Translations under genes and position numbers: made by a program | Notes under the pieces: generated by a model | The model's input: only the letters and a program-made list of their open reading frames with translations | Told to the model about the DNA's origin: nothing | Databases searched by the model: none | Shown: positions 42,147-51,612 of the stretch, in pieces | Position numbering within the stretch: position 1 is the stretch's first letter | How the letters are laid out: the number at the start of each line of letters is the position of its first letter | Assembly: GCF_018390645.1 (NCBI RefSeq) | Contig: NZ_JAHBGC010000029.1 | Location: 62,001-126,000 of the forward strand | Source: Ancylobacter dichloromethanicus | GTDB lineage: Bacteria > Pseudomonadota > Alphaproteobacteria > Rhizobiales > Xanthobacteraceae | Direction of reading: 5' to 3' | DNA length: 64,000 bases

Positions 42147-42646
42147 ATACGCGCGCCACTCGTGCCGTCTGACGACCCGTGCCCGGTTTCATCGCTGGTT
42201 TGCCGGCGAACTGAATCTGGATGCCCACTGAGACGCAGCCCGCGCCGACGGCGGTCCTGGGTCAGCTGCCGGCGTCTTGGCCCGTGCGGCGGTCACGTTT
42301 CATGGCCTTTCCCCTGTGTGGGTCCGGGCGGCCTTGCCGGGCGCCGGCGGAACACGGCTGCGGAGGAGGCGCCCGTTCTCCACCGCGGGTTGAACCGGGC
42401 GCCCCGGCATGGTCTGCTTTCGTCAGGGGGAGGACATCGACCTATGGCCCGCCGGCAATCCGAACGATCCGGCGGGTGCCAGCCTATCTGGCCACCGCGA
42501 TGGCGGTGGCGAGGCCTGTGGCCGGGAAGCGGCTCCGAGCCAAAGGCGAGGCGCCGAGCCGGGGACGGCGCCCTCGCGGTCGCTCGCTCGCCCTTCACAG
42601 GGCTGCGTGATGAGCGGGCCGTGCCCGCCGCCGCCGGGGCCGCGGA
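42147..42646. other. Gene-free gap between the YeiH-type exporter and the MHS transporter
   Basis: 500 bases without a credible gene. Open frames on both strands have no family features and no ribosome-binding sites, and I see no repeats or terminator. Confidence 0.5.
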
Positions 42647-43966
42647 TCAGCCGCCGGTGGCGAGTTCCAGCCGCCGGTCGAAGCGCAGCGCCACCAGCGT
42701 GCAGATCGCGCCGGAGAGCAGATAGGCGCCCGAGGCGAGCAGGCCGAAATGGCTGGAGAGCAGCAGCGCCGCGAGCGGCGCGAAGCCGGCCCCGAACAGC
42801 CAGGCCAGATCATTGGTGAGCGCCGAGGCGGTGTAGCGGTATTTCGGCGCGAAATGCGAGGCCACGACGCCGGAGGACTGGCCGAAGGAGATGCCGAGCA
42901 AAGTGAAGGCGAGCACCATGAACAGCGCCTCGCCGACCACGCCGCCGGCGAGCAGTTGCGGTGCGAAGCCGCTGAACGCGGCGATCGCCACCGCCGAACC
43001 GCCGAGCAGCGCCCGCCGCCCCACCCGGTCGGCGATGGTGCCGGAGACCAGCACGGCGGCGAGGCCGCAAAAGGCGGCCAGTGCCTCGATCAGCAGGAAG
43101 CGGGTCGGCCGCTCCGAGGTGAACAGGAACACCCAGGAGAGCGGGAACACCGTGACCATGTGGAACAGCGCGAAGGTCGCCAGCGGCGCGAAGGCGCCGA
43201 TCAGGATGCCCCGACCCTCCACCCGCAGCGTCTCGGACACCTTCTGCGGTTCGAGATCGCCGCTCTCGAACAGCCTGGCATATTGCGGCGTCACCGCCAT
43301 GCGCAGCCGGGCGAACAGCGCCACCACATTGATGGCGAAGGCGACGAAGAACGGGTAGCGCCAGCCCCAGTCGTAGAAATCGGCGGCCGAGAGGTTGCCG
43401 AGGAAGAAGGCGAACAGCGCGCTGGCGATGATGAGGCCGATCGGCGCGCCGAGTTGTGGTAACATGGCGTACCAGCCCCGCCGGCCCGCCGGCGCGTTGA
43501 TGGCGAGCAGCGGCGCCAGCCCGTCCCAGGTGCCGCCCCAGGCGACGCCCTGGCCGATGCGGAACACCGCGAGCAGCCAGATCACCGCCGCGCCGATGGT
43601 GTCGTAGGACGGCAGGAAGGCGATGGCGACGGTCGAGGTTCCCAGCAGGAACAGCGCCGCCGCCAGCTTGGCGCCGCGCCCGTGATGGCGGTCGATCGCC
43701 ATGAAAAGCGTGGTGCCGAAGGGCCGCGCAATGAACGCCAGCGCGAAGATCGCGAAGGAATAGAGCGTACCCGTCAGCGGATCGACGAAGGGGAACACCA
43801 GCTTCGGAAACACCACCACCGAGGCGATGGCGTAGACGAAGAAGTCGAAAAACTCCGAGGCGCGCCCGATGACGACACCGACAGCTATCTCGCCCGGGTC
43901 GACATCACCGCGATGGGCGTGGATTTCCCGGGCGTCCTGCTCGATCTGGGTGACAGGTGTGGCCAT
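42647..43966 (-). CDS. MHS-type MFS transporter (metabolite:H+ symporter family)
   Basis: 439 residues with 12 predicted transmembrane helices. The opening GVVIGRASEFFDFFVYAIASVVVFPKLVFP is the pattern of the metabolite:H+ symporter subfamily (organic acids, betaines), and a GTIADRVGRRALL loop matches the MFS motif after helix 8. The usual N-terminal MFS motif is present as FIARPFGTTLFMAIDRHHGRG. It is a single gene with no metabolic neighbours, so the substrate is unknown. It is divergent from cyoA. Confidence 0.9.
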   Translation of the reverse strand: MATPVTQIEQDAREIHAHRGDVDPGEIAVGVVIGRASEFFDFFVYAIASVVVFPKLVFPFVDPLTGTLYSFAIFALAFIARPFGTTLFMAIDRHHGRGAKLAAALFLLGTSTVAIAFLPSYDTIGAAVIWLLAVFRIGQGVAWGGTWDGLAPLLAINAPAGRRGWYAMLPQLGAPIGLIIASALFAFFLGNLSAADFYDWGWRYPFFVAFAINVVALFARLRMAVTPQYARLFESGDLEPQKVSETLRVEGRGILIGAFAPLATFALFHMVTVFPLSWVFLFTSERPTRFLLIEALAAFCGLAAVLVSGTIADRVGRRALLGGSAVAIAAFSGFAPQLLAGGVVGEALFMVLAFTLLGISFGQSSGVVASHFAPKYRYTASALTNDLAWLFGAGFAPLAALLLSSHFGLLASGAYLLSGAICTLVALRFDRRLELATGG

Positions 43967-44157
43967 AGTCCTTACCGAAGCTGGAAAAGATGTAGACTTT
44001 AATCTTGCGGGTTATCTGGGCTTTCGAATTCGCACGGCACGTCTATCATCGTTCTCTACTCGCCGGCATGCGACACTTCGACCGCGCAGATTGCACTTGA
44101 TATTATAATTGCTGCGATGCAGCTATTGGCTCCTGGATCGTGACATCGCGAGTGTAC
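43967..44157. promoter_or_regulatory. Divergent promoter region MHS transporter / cyo operon
   Basis: About 190 bases, AT-richer than the surroundings (for example GATATTATAATTGC at 44099-44112). It must hold the cyo promoter; cyo genes are usually oxygen- or redox-controlled, but I identify no FNR- or Crp-type box. Confidence 0.45.
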
Positions 44158-45366
44158 ATGCCGTTACGTCGCATTAAACTCATCGCATGGCTGCCGCTGG
44201 CCCTGGCTCTTGGCGGTTGCAACTTCGTCGTGCTCGACCCGACGGGGGACATTGCTGCGCAGCAGCGAGATCTCCTTCTGGTGTCGACCCTCCTGATGCT
44301 GCTCATCATCCTGCCGGTGATGGGGCTGACCATCTTCTTCGCCTGGAAGTATCGCGCGTCCAACACGGCGGCCCCCTACGATCCGGAGTGGAGCCATTCG
44401 ACCCAGATGGAGCTCATCATCTGGTCGGCGCCGCTCCTCATCATCATCTGCCTCGGCGCGCTCACCTGGATGGGCACGCATCTGCTCGACCCCTACCGCC
44501 CCCTCGATCGCCTCTCGGCCGAGGAGCCGGTACCTGACGGCGTCACGCCGCTCGATGTCGAGGTCGTGGCGCTCGACTGGAAATGGCTGTTCATCTACCC
44601 CGAGCAGGGCATCGCCACGGTCAACGACCTGGCCGCGCCGGTCGGGCGGCCGCTCCGCTTCCGCATCACTGCCTCCTCGGTGATGAACGCCTTCTACGTG
44701 CCGACGCTGGCAGGCATGATCTACGCCATGCCGAGCATGCGGACCGAACTCCATGCCGTCGCCAACTCGCCGGTCGATTCGCGCGGCTTCTCGTCCAACT
44801 ACAGCGGTGCCGGCTTCTCGCAGATGTACTTCCGCTTCCGGGCCCTGCCGGAGGCCGACTTCCAGAACTGGGTGGCCGAGGCCAAGGCGAGCGACGCGCC
44901 GCTGACCCGTGCCGCCTATCTCGACCTCGAACGGCCCAGCGAGAACGTCCCGGTGCGCCGCTACTCCACGGTCGACGCCACGCTGTTCGACGCCATCCTC
45001 AACCTGTGCGTCGAGCCTGGCAAGATGTGCATGAGCGACATGATGGCGATCGACGCCAAGGGGGGGCTCGGGCTGGAAAGCGTCGGCAACGTACTGCCGC
45101 TGACCTATGACAAGCACGCCCGCCGCGGCACGGTGTTCGGCGGTGCGCCGAGCTATGTGGTCGGCATCTGCACGCCGGAGGAACTGTCCACCGCGCTGAC
45201 GCTGTCCGCCGGCGCGCCGGCGGGCGCGCGGTCGGCCGAACCGGTGCGCGGCGCCGGCCTGCCTTTCCGGACGTTGACGCTGCCGACCTCCGCCTCGCCC
45301 CTTGTCCCGATCAGCCTGCCGGCGAGCGGGGCCCTTGCGGGCCCGCGCCGGCCTTCCAACTCCTGA
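44158..45366 (+). CDS. cyoA: Cytochrome bo3 ubiquinol oxidase subunit II
   Basis: Subunit of the quinol oxidase that reduces oxygen and pumps protons. 402 residues from the ATG at 44158 (a GTG at 44140 is an alternative). A lipoprotein signal ends LALGGC with C21 lipidated, then two transmembrane helices and a cupredoxin domain. [23 protein letters not shown] and [16 protein letters not shown] are typical, and the CuA cysteine pair is absent, as expected for a quinol oxidase. It is about 85 residues longer than E. coli CyoA because of a C-terminal extension rich in Pro, Ala and Ser. Confidence 0.95.
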   Translation: MPLRRIKLIAWLPLALALGGCNFVVLDPTGDIAAQQRDLLLVSTLLMLLIILPVMGLTIFFAWKYRASNTAAPYDPEWSHSTQMELIIWSAPLLIIICLGALTWMGTHLLDPYRPLDRLSAEEPVPDGVTPLDVEVVALDWKWLFIYPEQGIATVNDLAAPVGRPLRFRITASSVMNAFYVPTLAGMIYAMPSMRTELHAVANSPVDSRGFSSNYSGAGFSQMYFRFRALPEADFQNWVAEAKASDAPLTRAAYLDLERPSENVPVRRYSTVDATLFDAILNLCVEPGKMCMSDMMAIDAKGGLGLESVGNVLPLTYDKHARRGTVFGGAPSYVVGICTPEELSTALTLSAGAPAGARSAEPVRGAGLPFRTLTLPTSASPLVPISLPASGALAGPRRPSNS

Positions 45367-45374
45367 CGGCCACC

Positions 45375-47393
45375 ATGAACGAGTCACCGATCATCGAGCC
45401 CAGCTTCCTTCTGGGTCGGTTCACCCTAGAGGCCATCCCCTATCACGAGCCGATCCTGGTCGTGACCTTCATCGTCGTCGCGCTTGGCGGCCTCGCGGTG
45501 CTGGGCGCGCTCACCTATTTCCGGCTGTGGGGCTATCTCTGGCGCGAATGGTTCACCAGCGTCGACCACAAGAAGATCGGCATCATGTACATGGTGCTGG
45601 GCATCATCATGCTGCTGCGCGGCTTCGCCGATGCCATCATGATGCGCGCCCAGCAGGCCCTCGCCTTCGGCGGCTCGGAAGGCTACCTGCCGTCCCACCA
45701 TTACGACCAGATCTTCACCGCCCATGGCGTGATCATGATCTTTTTCGTGGCCATGCCGATGGTCACCGGGCTGATGAACTTCGTGGTGCCGCTGCAGATC
45801 GGCGCGCGCGACGTGTCCTTTCCGTTCCTCAACAATTTCTCGTTCTGGATGACGGTGTCGGGCGCGGTGCTGGTGATGAGCTCGCTGTTCGTCGGCGAGT
45901 TCGCCAAGACCGGCTGGCTCGCCTATCCCCCGCTCTCGGGCATCGGCTACAGCCCCTATGTCGGCGTCGACTACTATATATGGGCGCTGCAGATCGCCGG
46001 CGTCGGCACCTTGCTGTCGGGGGTCAACCTCATCTGCACCATCGTGAAGATGCGCGCGCCCGGCATGACGATGATGAAGATGCCGATCTTCACCTGGACC
46101 GCGCTGTGCACCAACGTGCTGATCGTCGCCGCCTTCCCGGTGCTGACCGCGGTGCTGGCCCTGCTCGCCGCCGACCGCTATCTCGGCTTCAACTTCTTCA
46201 CGAACGACTTCGGGGGCAACCCGATGATGTACGTGAACCTGATCTGGATCTGGGGCCACCCGGAGGTCTACATCCTCATCCTGCCGGCCTTCGGCATCTT
46301 TTCCGAGGTCACCTCGACCTTCGCCGGCAAAAGGCTGTTCGGCTACACCTCGATGGTCTACGCCACCGTCGTCATCACCATCCTGTCCTACCTGGTGTGG
46401 CTGCACCACTTCTTCACCATGGGCTCGGGCGCCAGCGTCAACTCGTTCTTCGGCATCACCACCATGATCATCTCGATCCCGACGGGCGCGAAGATGTTCA
46501 ACTGGCTGTTCACCATGTATCGCGGCCGCATCCGCTTCGAGCTGCCGATGATGTACACCATCGCCTTCATGCTGACCTTCGTGATCGGCGGCATGACCGG
46601 CGTGCTGCTCGCCGTGCCGCCGGCCGACTTCGTGCTGCACAACTCGCTGTTCCTGGTGGCGCATTTCCACAATGTTATCATCGGCGGCGTGCTGTTCGGT
46701 CTGTTCGCCGGCATCGCCTTCTGGTGGCCGAAGGCGTTCGGATTCACGCTCGACCCGTTCTGGGGCAAGCTGTCGTTCTGGTTCTGGGTGACGGGCTTCT
46801 ACTTCGCCTTCATGCCGCTCTATGTGCTGGGGCTAATGGGCGTGACCCGGCGGCTGCGCGTGTTCGACGACCCCTCGCTGCACATCTGGTTCATCATCGC
46901 CGCCTTCGGCGCCTTCCTTATCGCCTGCGGCATTGCCTGCTTCCTGATCCAGATCGCCGTTTCCATCGCGCGGCGGGAGCGGCTGCGCGACACCACGGGC
47001 GACCCGTGGAACGCACGCACGCTGGAATGGGCGACCTCCTCACCGCCGCCGGCCTATAATTTCGCCTTCACCCCGGTGGTGCACGATCTCGATGCATGGT
47101 GGGACATGAAGCAGCGCGGCTATTCGCGCCCGCTGGCCGGCTTCAAGCCGATCCACATGCCGAGGAATTCCGGCACCGGGCCGATCCTGGCGGGGCTCAG
47201 CTTCGTGCTCGGCTTCGCGCTCATCTGGTACATCTGGTGGCTGGCCGCGCTGGCCTTCGTGGCGCTGATCGTCACCGTCATCGCCCATACTTTCAACTAC
47301 AACAGGGATTTCGACATTCCGGCTGCGGAGGTCACCCGCGCCGAGGAGGCGCGAACCGCCCTGCTGGCGCAAACCGCACGGGTGACGGCATGA
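45375..47393 (+). CDS. cyoB: Cytochrome bo3 ubiquinol oxidase subunit I
   Basis: Catalytic heme-copper subunit. 672 residues with about 15 transmembrane helices. Ligands are visible: H117 in [11 protein letters not shown] (low-spin heme), the CuB His and cross-linked Tyr in [16 protein letters not shown] in [12 protein letters not shown], and the paired heme ligands in [28 protein letters not shown] is the usual opening. It follows cyoA after 8 bases and overlaps cyoC (ATGA). Confidence 0.98.
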   Translation: MNESPIIEPSFLLGRFTLEAIPYHEPILVVTFIVVALGGLAVLGALTYFRLWGYLWREWFTSVDHKKIGIMYMVLGIIMLLRGFADAIMMRAQQALAFGGSEGYLPSHHYDQIFTAHGVIMIFFVAMPMVTGLMNFVVPLQIGARDVSFPFLNNFSFWMTVSGAVLVMSSLFVGEFAKTGWLAYPPLSGIGYSPYVGVDYYIWALQIAGVGTLLSGVNLICTIVKMRAPGMTMMKMPIFTWTALCTNVLIVAAFPVLTAVLALLAADRYLGFNFFTNDFGGNPMMYVNLIWIWGHPEVYILILPAFGIFSEVTSTFAGKRLFGYTSMVYATVVITILSYLVWLHHFFTMGSGASVNSFFGITTMIISIPTGAKMFNWLFTMYRGRIRFELPMMYTIAFMLTFVIGGMTGVLLAVPPADFVLHNSLFLVAHFHNVIIGGVLFGLFAGIAFWWPKAFGFTLDPFWGKLSFWFWVTGFYFAFMPLYVLGLMGVTRRLRVFDDPSLHIWFIIAAFGAFLIACGIACFLIQIAVSIARRERLRDTTGDPWNARTLEWATSSPPPAYNFAFTPVVHDLDAWWDMKQRGYSRPLAGFKPIHMPRNSGTGPILAGLSFVLGFALIWYIWWLAALAFVALIVTVIAHTFNYNRDFDIPAAEVTRAEEARTALLAQTARVTA

Positions 47394-48028
47394 GCACGGC
47401 TGTGACCACTGCCGCGACCGCTGCCGGCGAGGCGCCGGTCTTCTACGCGGTCGATGAGCACCCGCACCCGGAAGGCCACAGCACGCCGCTGGGCTTCTGG
47501 ATCTATCTGATGAGCGACTGCCTCATCTTCGCGGTGCTGTTCGCGATCTACGGCGTGCTCGGCACCAACTATGCCGCCGGCCCCGGCCCGCGCGAGCTGT
47601 TCGACCTGAACCTCGTCGCGCTCAACACCTCGATGCTGCTGTTCTCCTCCATCACCTACGGCTTCGCCATGCTGGCGATGGCGAAGGACCAGAAGGGGGC
47701 GACGCTGGCCTGGCTCGCCATCACCGGCCTGTTCGGCCTCGCCTTCCTCGGCATCGAGCTGTACGAGTTCCACCACCTGATCAGCGAGGGCGCCACGCCC
47801 CAGCGCAGCGCCTTTCTCTCTTCCTTCTTCGCCCTGGTCGGCACGCATGGGCTGCACGTCACCTTCGGCACCATCTGGCTGGTGACGCTAATGGTGCAGG
47901 TGGTCCAGCGCGGGCTGGTGGTTGCCAACAAGCGCCGGCTGATGTGCCTGTCCATGTTCTGGCACTTTCTCGACGTGGTCTGGATCGGCGTGTTCACCTT
48001 CGTCTACCTGATGGGAGTGCTGCGATGA
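47390..48028 (+). CDS. cyoC: Cytochrome bo3 ubiquinol oxidase subunit III
   Basis: 212 residues from the ATG at 47390, with five transmembrane helices and the family segments [46 protein letters not shown] and [18 protein letters not shown]. It overlaps both neighbours by four bases (ATGA). Confidence 0.97.
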   Translation: MSTAVTTAATAAGEAPVFYAVDEHPHPEGHSTPLGFWIYLMSDCLIFAVLFAIYGVLGTNYAAGPGPRELFDLNLVALNTSMLLFSSITYGFAMLAMAKDQKGATLAWLAITGLFGLAFLGIELYEFHHLISEGATPQRSAFLSSFFALVGTHGLHVTFGTIWLVTLMVQVVQRGLVVANKRRLMCLSMFWHFLDVVWIGVFTFVYLMGVLR

Positions 48029-48417
48029 GCGCGCACGAGACCACCGCCGCTCACGGGCCGGACGGCCATGGCGCGCATGAATCGGGCGAGGCGCATGGCT
48101 CGCTCGGGGGCTATCTCACCGGCTTCGTGCTCTCGGTCATCCTCACCGCCATTCCGTTCTGGCTGGTGATGAGCGGCGCACTGGGCAGTGCCACGGTCAC
48201 CGCCTTCGCCATCATGGGCTTCGCCATGGTGCAGATCGTGGTGCACATGATCTATTTCCTGCACATGAGTTTCCGCTCCGAGGGCGGCTGGTCGCTGCTC
48301 GCGCTCGGCTTCACCCTGATTCTGGTGGTGATCACGCTGTCGGGGTCGCTGTGGGTGATGTACCACCTCAACACCAACATGATGCCCAGCATGCACGAGA
48401 TGAGGCGCATGCCGTGA
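48025..48417 (+). CDS. cyoD: Cytochrome bo3 ubiquinol oxidase subunit IV
   Basis: 130 residues. A His-rich cytoplasmic N-terminus ([18 protein letters not shown]) leads into three transmembrane helices, with [21 protein letters not shown] and [12 protein letters not shown] typical of CyoD. It overlaps cyoC (ATGA). It supports assembly of the copper centre in the family. Confidence 0.96.
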   Translation: MSAHETTAAHGPDGHGAHESGEAHGSLGGYLTGFVLSVILTAIPFWLVMSGALGSATVTAFAIMGFAMVQIVVHMIYFLHMSFRSEGGWSLLALGFTLILVVITLSGSLWVMYHLNTNMMPSMHEMRRMP

Positions 48418-48437
48418 GCCGCCTCGGGTAAGGCGTC

Positions 48438-49169
48438 GTGGCCGGGGCTCGGAAGCGGGGCGCGCGGTTCGCCCTGCTCGCATTGTGCGCCTTCTTCGCC
48501 CTGCTGTTCGCCGGCCTCGGCGTCTGGCAGGTGAAGCGGCTGGCCTGGAAGCTCGACCTCATCGCCCGGGTCGAGGCCCGGCTCCACGCGCCGCCGGTCG
48601 ACGCCCCGGCCCCTGCGGCTTTCAGCCCTGCCGACGAATACCGGCGGGTCGCGCTCGAAGGCCATTACCTCAACGACCGCGAGACGCTGGTGCAGGCCGT
48701 CACCGAGCTGGGCGGTGGCTTCTGGGTTCTCACCCCCTTCGAGACGACGCGCGGCGTCACCATCCTGGTCAATCGCGGCTTCGTGCCTCCGGAGAAGCGT
48801 GCGCCGGAAGACCGCGCGGCGGGACGGATCGAGGGCGAAACCCGCCTTGTCGGCCTTTTGCGTCTCACCGAACCCGGCGGCGGCTTCCTGCGCAGCAACG
48901 ATGCCGCGAACGAGCGCTGGTTCTCGCGCGATGTGGCGGCCATCGCGCAGGCGCGCGGGCTGGAGCCGGTGGCCGCCGTCGCGCCCTATTTCGTCGACGC
49001 GGCGGCCGCGCCGGTGCCGGGTGGCCTGCCCGTCGGCGGGTTGACGGTGGTGCATTTCTCCAACAATCACCTCGTCTACGCGCTGACCTGGTTCGCGTTG
49101 GCCGCTATGTGCGTGGGCGCCGCCGTCCTCACCTGGCGCGGGCGCGCGGGCCGCGACGAAGCCGCCTAA
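48438..49169 (+). CDS. SURF1-family cytochrome oxidase assembly protein
   Basis: 243 residues from a GTG at 48438: an N-terminal transmembrane helix with LGVWQVKRLAWK, a periplasmic domain with NDRETLVQA and TILVNRGFVPPEKR, and a C-terminal helix preceded by SNNHLVYALTWFALA. SURF1 proteins help insert heme into terminal oxidases. Its place right after cyoD, 20 bases away, fits a dedicated role for the bo3 oxidase. Confidence 0.94.
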   Translation: MAGARKRGARFALLALCAFFALLFAGLGVWQVKRLAWKLDLIARVEARLHAPPVDAPAPAAFSPADEYRRVALEGHYLNDRETLVQAVTELGGGFWVLTPFETTRGVTILVNRGFVPPEKRAPEDRAAGRIEGETRLVGLLRLTEPGGGFLRSNDAANERWFSRDVAAIAQARGLEPVAAVAPYFVDAAAAPVPGGLPVGGLTVVHFSNNHLVYALTWFALAAMCVGAAVLTWRGRAGRDEAA

Positions 49170-49176
49170 CCCTCAT

Positions 49177-49224
49177 CCGAGCGACGGAACGGCAGGCACG
49201 GAAGCCTGCCGTTCCGTCGCTCGG
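49177..49224. terminator. Large perfect hairpin after the cyo operon
   Basis: A 21-bp perfect stem (49177-49197 with 49204-49224) around the six-base loop ACGGAA. It lies 7 bases after the SURF1 stop. No T run follows, so it is either a Rho-assisted terminator or mRNA-stabilising structure, or a REP-like element. Confidence 0.7.
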
Positions 49225-49429
49225 GATGCGGAGCGCCGCTATCCGCCGAGCGATTTCTCCGCCCTGGAACTCAGCCAGGAGGATCTCGACGCCCTGACCC
49301 AGTTCACTCGAGGCGCGTGGTCCGGCCTCATGCCCCCCGTCCGGGGGCGATCATCGTGAGAAGCGCCCGCTCCGTTGTGTATTGTCGAAGCCGCGCGACT
49401 TTATTGCAGCGCGATCAACAGAGGCCGCC

Positions 49430-50323
49430 ATGGATATCCGTCAGTTCCGCTACTTCATCACAGTGGCCGAGCTTCTGCATTTCAGTCGCGCGGCGGAGGT
49501 CCTCGGGATCACGCCGCCATCCATGACGAAGCAGATCCAGGAGATCGAGCGTGATCTGGGCGTCCGGCTTTTTCAGCGCACGAAGCGAATGGTGCGGTTG
49601 ACGGCGGCCGGCGCCATTTTTCTTGACGAGGCCCGCCGTGTCGTTGCCCAGGCGGAGCGCGCGGAAGAGGCGGCGCGGCGCGCGGGACGCGGCGAACTCG
49701 GTCATATCGAGATTGGCTACGTCGCTTCCACCGCCTTTGCCGACGTGCTCCAGACACAGATCAGAACGTACCGCGCCGCCTGCCCCGATGTGCAGGTCAA
49801 CTGCCGGGAAATCGTGATGGAGCGTCTGCCGGCCATGCTGGACGAGGGGCAGATCGACATCGCTTTTCTGCGCCCGCCGATCGGCTATCCCCCCGGAATC
49901 CGGTCGGTGACGCTCCTGCGCGACCCTTTCGTTGTCGCCCTCCACGCGGGACATGCGCTGGCGTCGCATGAACGGATCCAGCCCCGCGATCTCTCCGGCG
50001 AGACCTTCATTCTGCCGGAACAGGAGGCGGGGACGATGGAGATGGCGCGAAGAGGGGGGTTCGAGCCGAAGCTGGGGCCGCGGCCGGGCAGTCTCGTCGC
50101 GGTGGTCACACTGGTCTCGCTCGGCGGCGGCACCGCCATCATCCCGGCGTCGCTCTTCCGGGCGGTCAATCTGCCGAATGTCGTTGTTCGCGACCTCACC
50201 GGGCCGCCCATCCTTTCGGAGATCGCCGCCGCTTTCCGCCTGAGCGAGGCGGCGCCGGCGACGCTGACCCTGATAGCCCAGCTACGGGCGGCCGGCCGCG
50301 AATTGAAGGGTGCCAATAATTAG
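49430..50323 (+). CDS. LysR-family regulator of the racemase/nitrilase cassette
   Basis: 297 residues from the ATG at 49430 (GAGG upstream): N-terminal HTH (RQFRYFITVAELLHFSRAAEVLGITPPSMTKQIQEIE) and an effector-binding domain with GHIEIGYVAS. It is encoded directly upstream of, and in the same direction as, the mandelate racemase and nitrilase genes, so it is the likely local regulator. The inverted repeat at 50334-50353 is a candidate operator. Confidence 0.92.
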   Translation: MDIRQFRYFITVAELLHFSRAAEVLGITPPSMTKQIQEIERDLGVRLFQRTKRMVRLTAAGAIFLDEARRVVAQAERAEEAARRAGRGELGHIEIGYVASTAFADVLQTQIRTYRAACPDVQVNCREIVMERLPAMLDEGQIDIAFLRPPIGYPPGIRSVTLLRDPFVVALHAGHALASHERIQPRDLSGETFILPEQEAGTMEMARRGGFEPKLGPRPGSLVAVVTLVSLGGGTAIIPASLFRAVNLPNVVVRDLTGPPILSEIAAAFRLSEAAPATLTLIAQLRAAGRELKGANN

Positions 50324-50333
50324 CCAGATGGAT

Positions 50334-50353
50334 AATTATATCGTTCTATAATT
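50334..50353. promoter_or_regulatory. Inverted repeat upstream of the mandelate racemase gene
   Basis: AATTATA-TCGTTC-TATAATT, a perfect 7-bp inverted repeat in an AT-rich island right after the LysR stop and about 146 bases upstream of the racemase ATG. It matches the T-N11-A layout of LysR sites and shares ATTATATCGT with the island upstream of the YeiH-type gene. Confidence 0.55.
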
Positions 50354-50498
50354 GCAATTCACGGCAGGGCAGGCAGGTGAAATAGTCCCGCCATGTTCGA
50401 TCGTTCCGCCGGCACCGGCACATGGGAAGGCCCGCCCGGATAGCCGCGTTGTCACCATGCCCTCACGCCCACCCCTGAACTTCGGTTGGAGTCTCCGG

Positions 50499-51578
50499 AT
50501 GTCGCCAGCGCGCATTACCCGTGTCACCGCCCGTCCCGTGATCGCGCCGCTCATGCGGCCGTTGCGCACGGCGAGCGGGGTGATGGAGAGCGCGCCGCTG
50601 GTTCTCGTCGACCTCGAAACCGAGACCGGGGTGGTCGGACGCGCCTACGCCTTCGCCTACACGCCGGTGCTTCTCGGCGCGCTCGCCCGTCTGACCGCCG
50701 ACGCCGGGGGGCTGCTTGAGGGCAGGCCGGTGCAACCCTATGTGCTCACGCGGTTTCTGCGTGCGCGTTTCGTGCTCGCGGGCACGCCGGGCCTGCTCGA
50801 CATGGCGCTCGCCGCTCTCGACGTTGCGGCCTGGGACGCCCATGCCAGGATCGCCGGCCTGCCACTGGTGCGGCTGCTCGGCGGCGAGCCGGTGGACCTG
50901 CCCGCCTATGCCAGCTTCGGCATGGAGGGGGCGGAGGTACTTCCACGCCTCTGCGCCGAGGCGGTTCAACAGGGCTTCGGCGCGGTGAAGATCAAGATCG
51001 GACATGCGACCTTGGCCGAGGACCTCAATGTGGTGCGGCAGGTGAAGCGCGGCATCGGCGACGATGCCGTGCTGCTGGTCGACTACAATCAGAGCCTGAG
51101 CGTGCCGGAGGCGGTGACCCGCTGCCGCGCGCTGGACCAGGAAGGTCTCGCCTGGATCGAGGAGCCGACCCGCTACGACGATACGGCCGGCCATGCCCGT
51201 ATCGCGGCCGAGACATGCACGCCGCTGCAACTCGGCGAAAACCTGTGGGGACCGGCGGCGATCGCCGAGAGCCTCGCGGCCGGCGCTTCCGACCTGATGA
51301 TGCCGGACCTCATCAAGGTCGGCGGCGTCACCGGCTGGCTCGCCGCCGCCGCCATCTGCCAGGCCGCCCGGGTGCCGGTGAGCAACCACTTCTTCCAGGA
51401 GGCGAGCGCCCATCTCATGGCGGTGACGCCGACCGCCCAATTCGTCGAGTTCTTCGATCTCGCCGGACCGGTGCTGCGCACCGCCCTGACCGCGCGCGAC
51501 GGCGCGGTGCGCGCGGGCGAGGAGCCCGGCCTCGGAATCGACTGGGACGAAGACGCCATCGCCCGCTACGCCGCGTGA
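50499..51578 (+). CDS. mdlA: Mandelate racemase (enolase superfamily)
   Basis: Interconverts (R)- and (S)-mandelate by a two-base mechanism. The 359-residue length equals Pseudomonas putida mandelate racemase as I recall it. Every catalytic position falls at the same number: K164 and K166 (VKIKIG), metal ligands D195 (LLVDYNQSL), E221 (WIEEPT) and E247 (LQLGENLW), D270 and H297 (the Asp-His dyad, PVSNHFFQE), and E317. The ATG at 50499 was chosen on this basis (TGGAG upstream); the frame runs upstream to 50352. It lies 34 bases before a nitrilase gene. A related aryl-hydroxy-acid substrate cannot be excluded. Confidence 0.88.
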   Translation: MSPARITRVTARPVIAPLMRPLRTASGVMESAPLVLVDLETETGVVGRAYAFAYTPVLLGALARLTADAGGLLEGRPVQPYVLTRFLRARFVLAGTPGLLDMALAALDVAAWDAHARIAGLPLVRLLGGEPVDLPAYASFGMEGAEVLPRLCAEAVQQGFGAVKIKIGHATLAEDLNVVRQVKRGIGDDAVLLVDYNQSLSVPEAVTRCRALDQEGLAWIEEPTRYDDTAGHARIAAETCTPLQLGENLWGPAAIAESLAAGASDLMMPDLIKVGGVTGWLAAAAICQAARVPVSNHFFQEASAHLMAVTPTAQFVEFFDLAGPVLRTALTARDGAVRAGEEPGLGIDWDEDAIARYAA

Positions 51579-51612
51579 CGCCGACCCCGGGAAACCAACG
51601 GAGGACATCCCC

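Noticed and set aside
42162-42725. Open frames of 100-190 codons on both strands upstream of the MHS transporter
   Set aside because: No conserved motifs, Arg/Pro-rich shadow composition, and the longest runs into the transporter gene antisense.
45426-46670. 414-codon open frame antisense to cyoB
   Set aside because: Shadow of the highly conserved cyoB; no domain or ribosome-binding site.
49196-49363. Coding-like frame after the cyo operon ending …ALTQFTRGAWSGLMPP
   Set aside because: It reads like protein but has no start codon or ribosome-binding site and overlaps the 21-bp hairpin; it may be a gene remnant, but I could not identify it.
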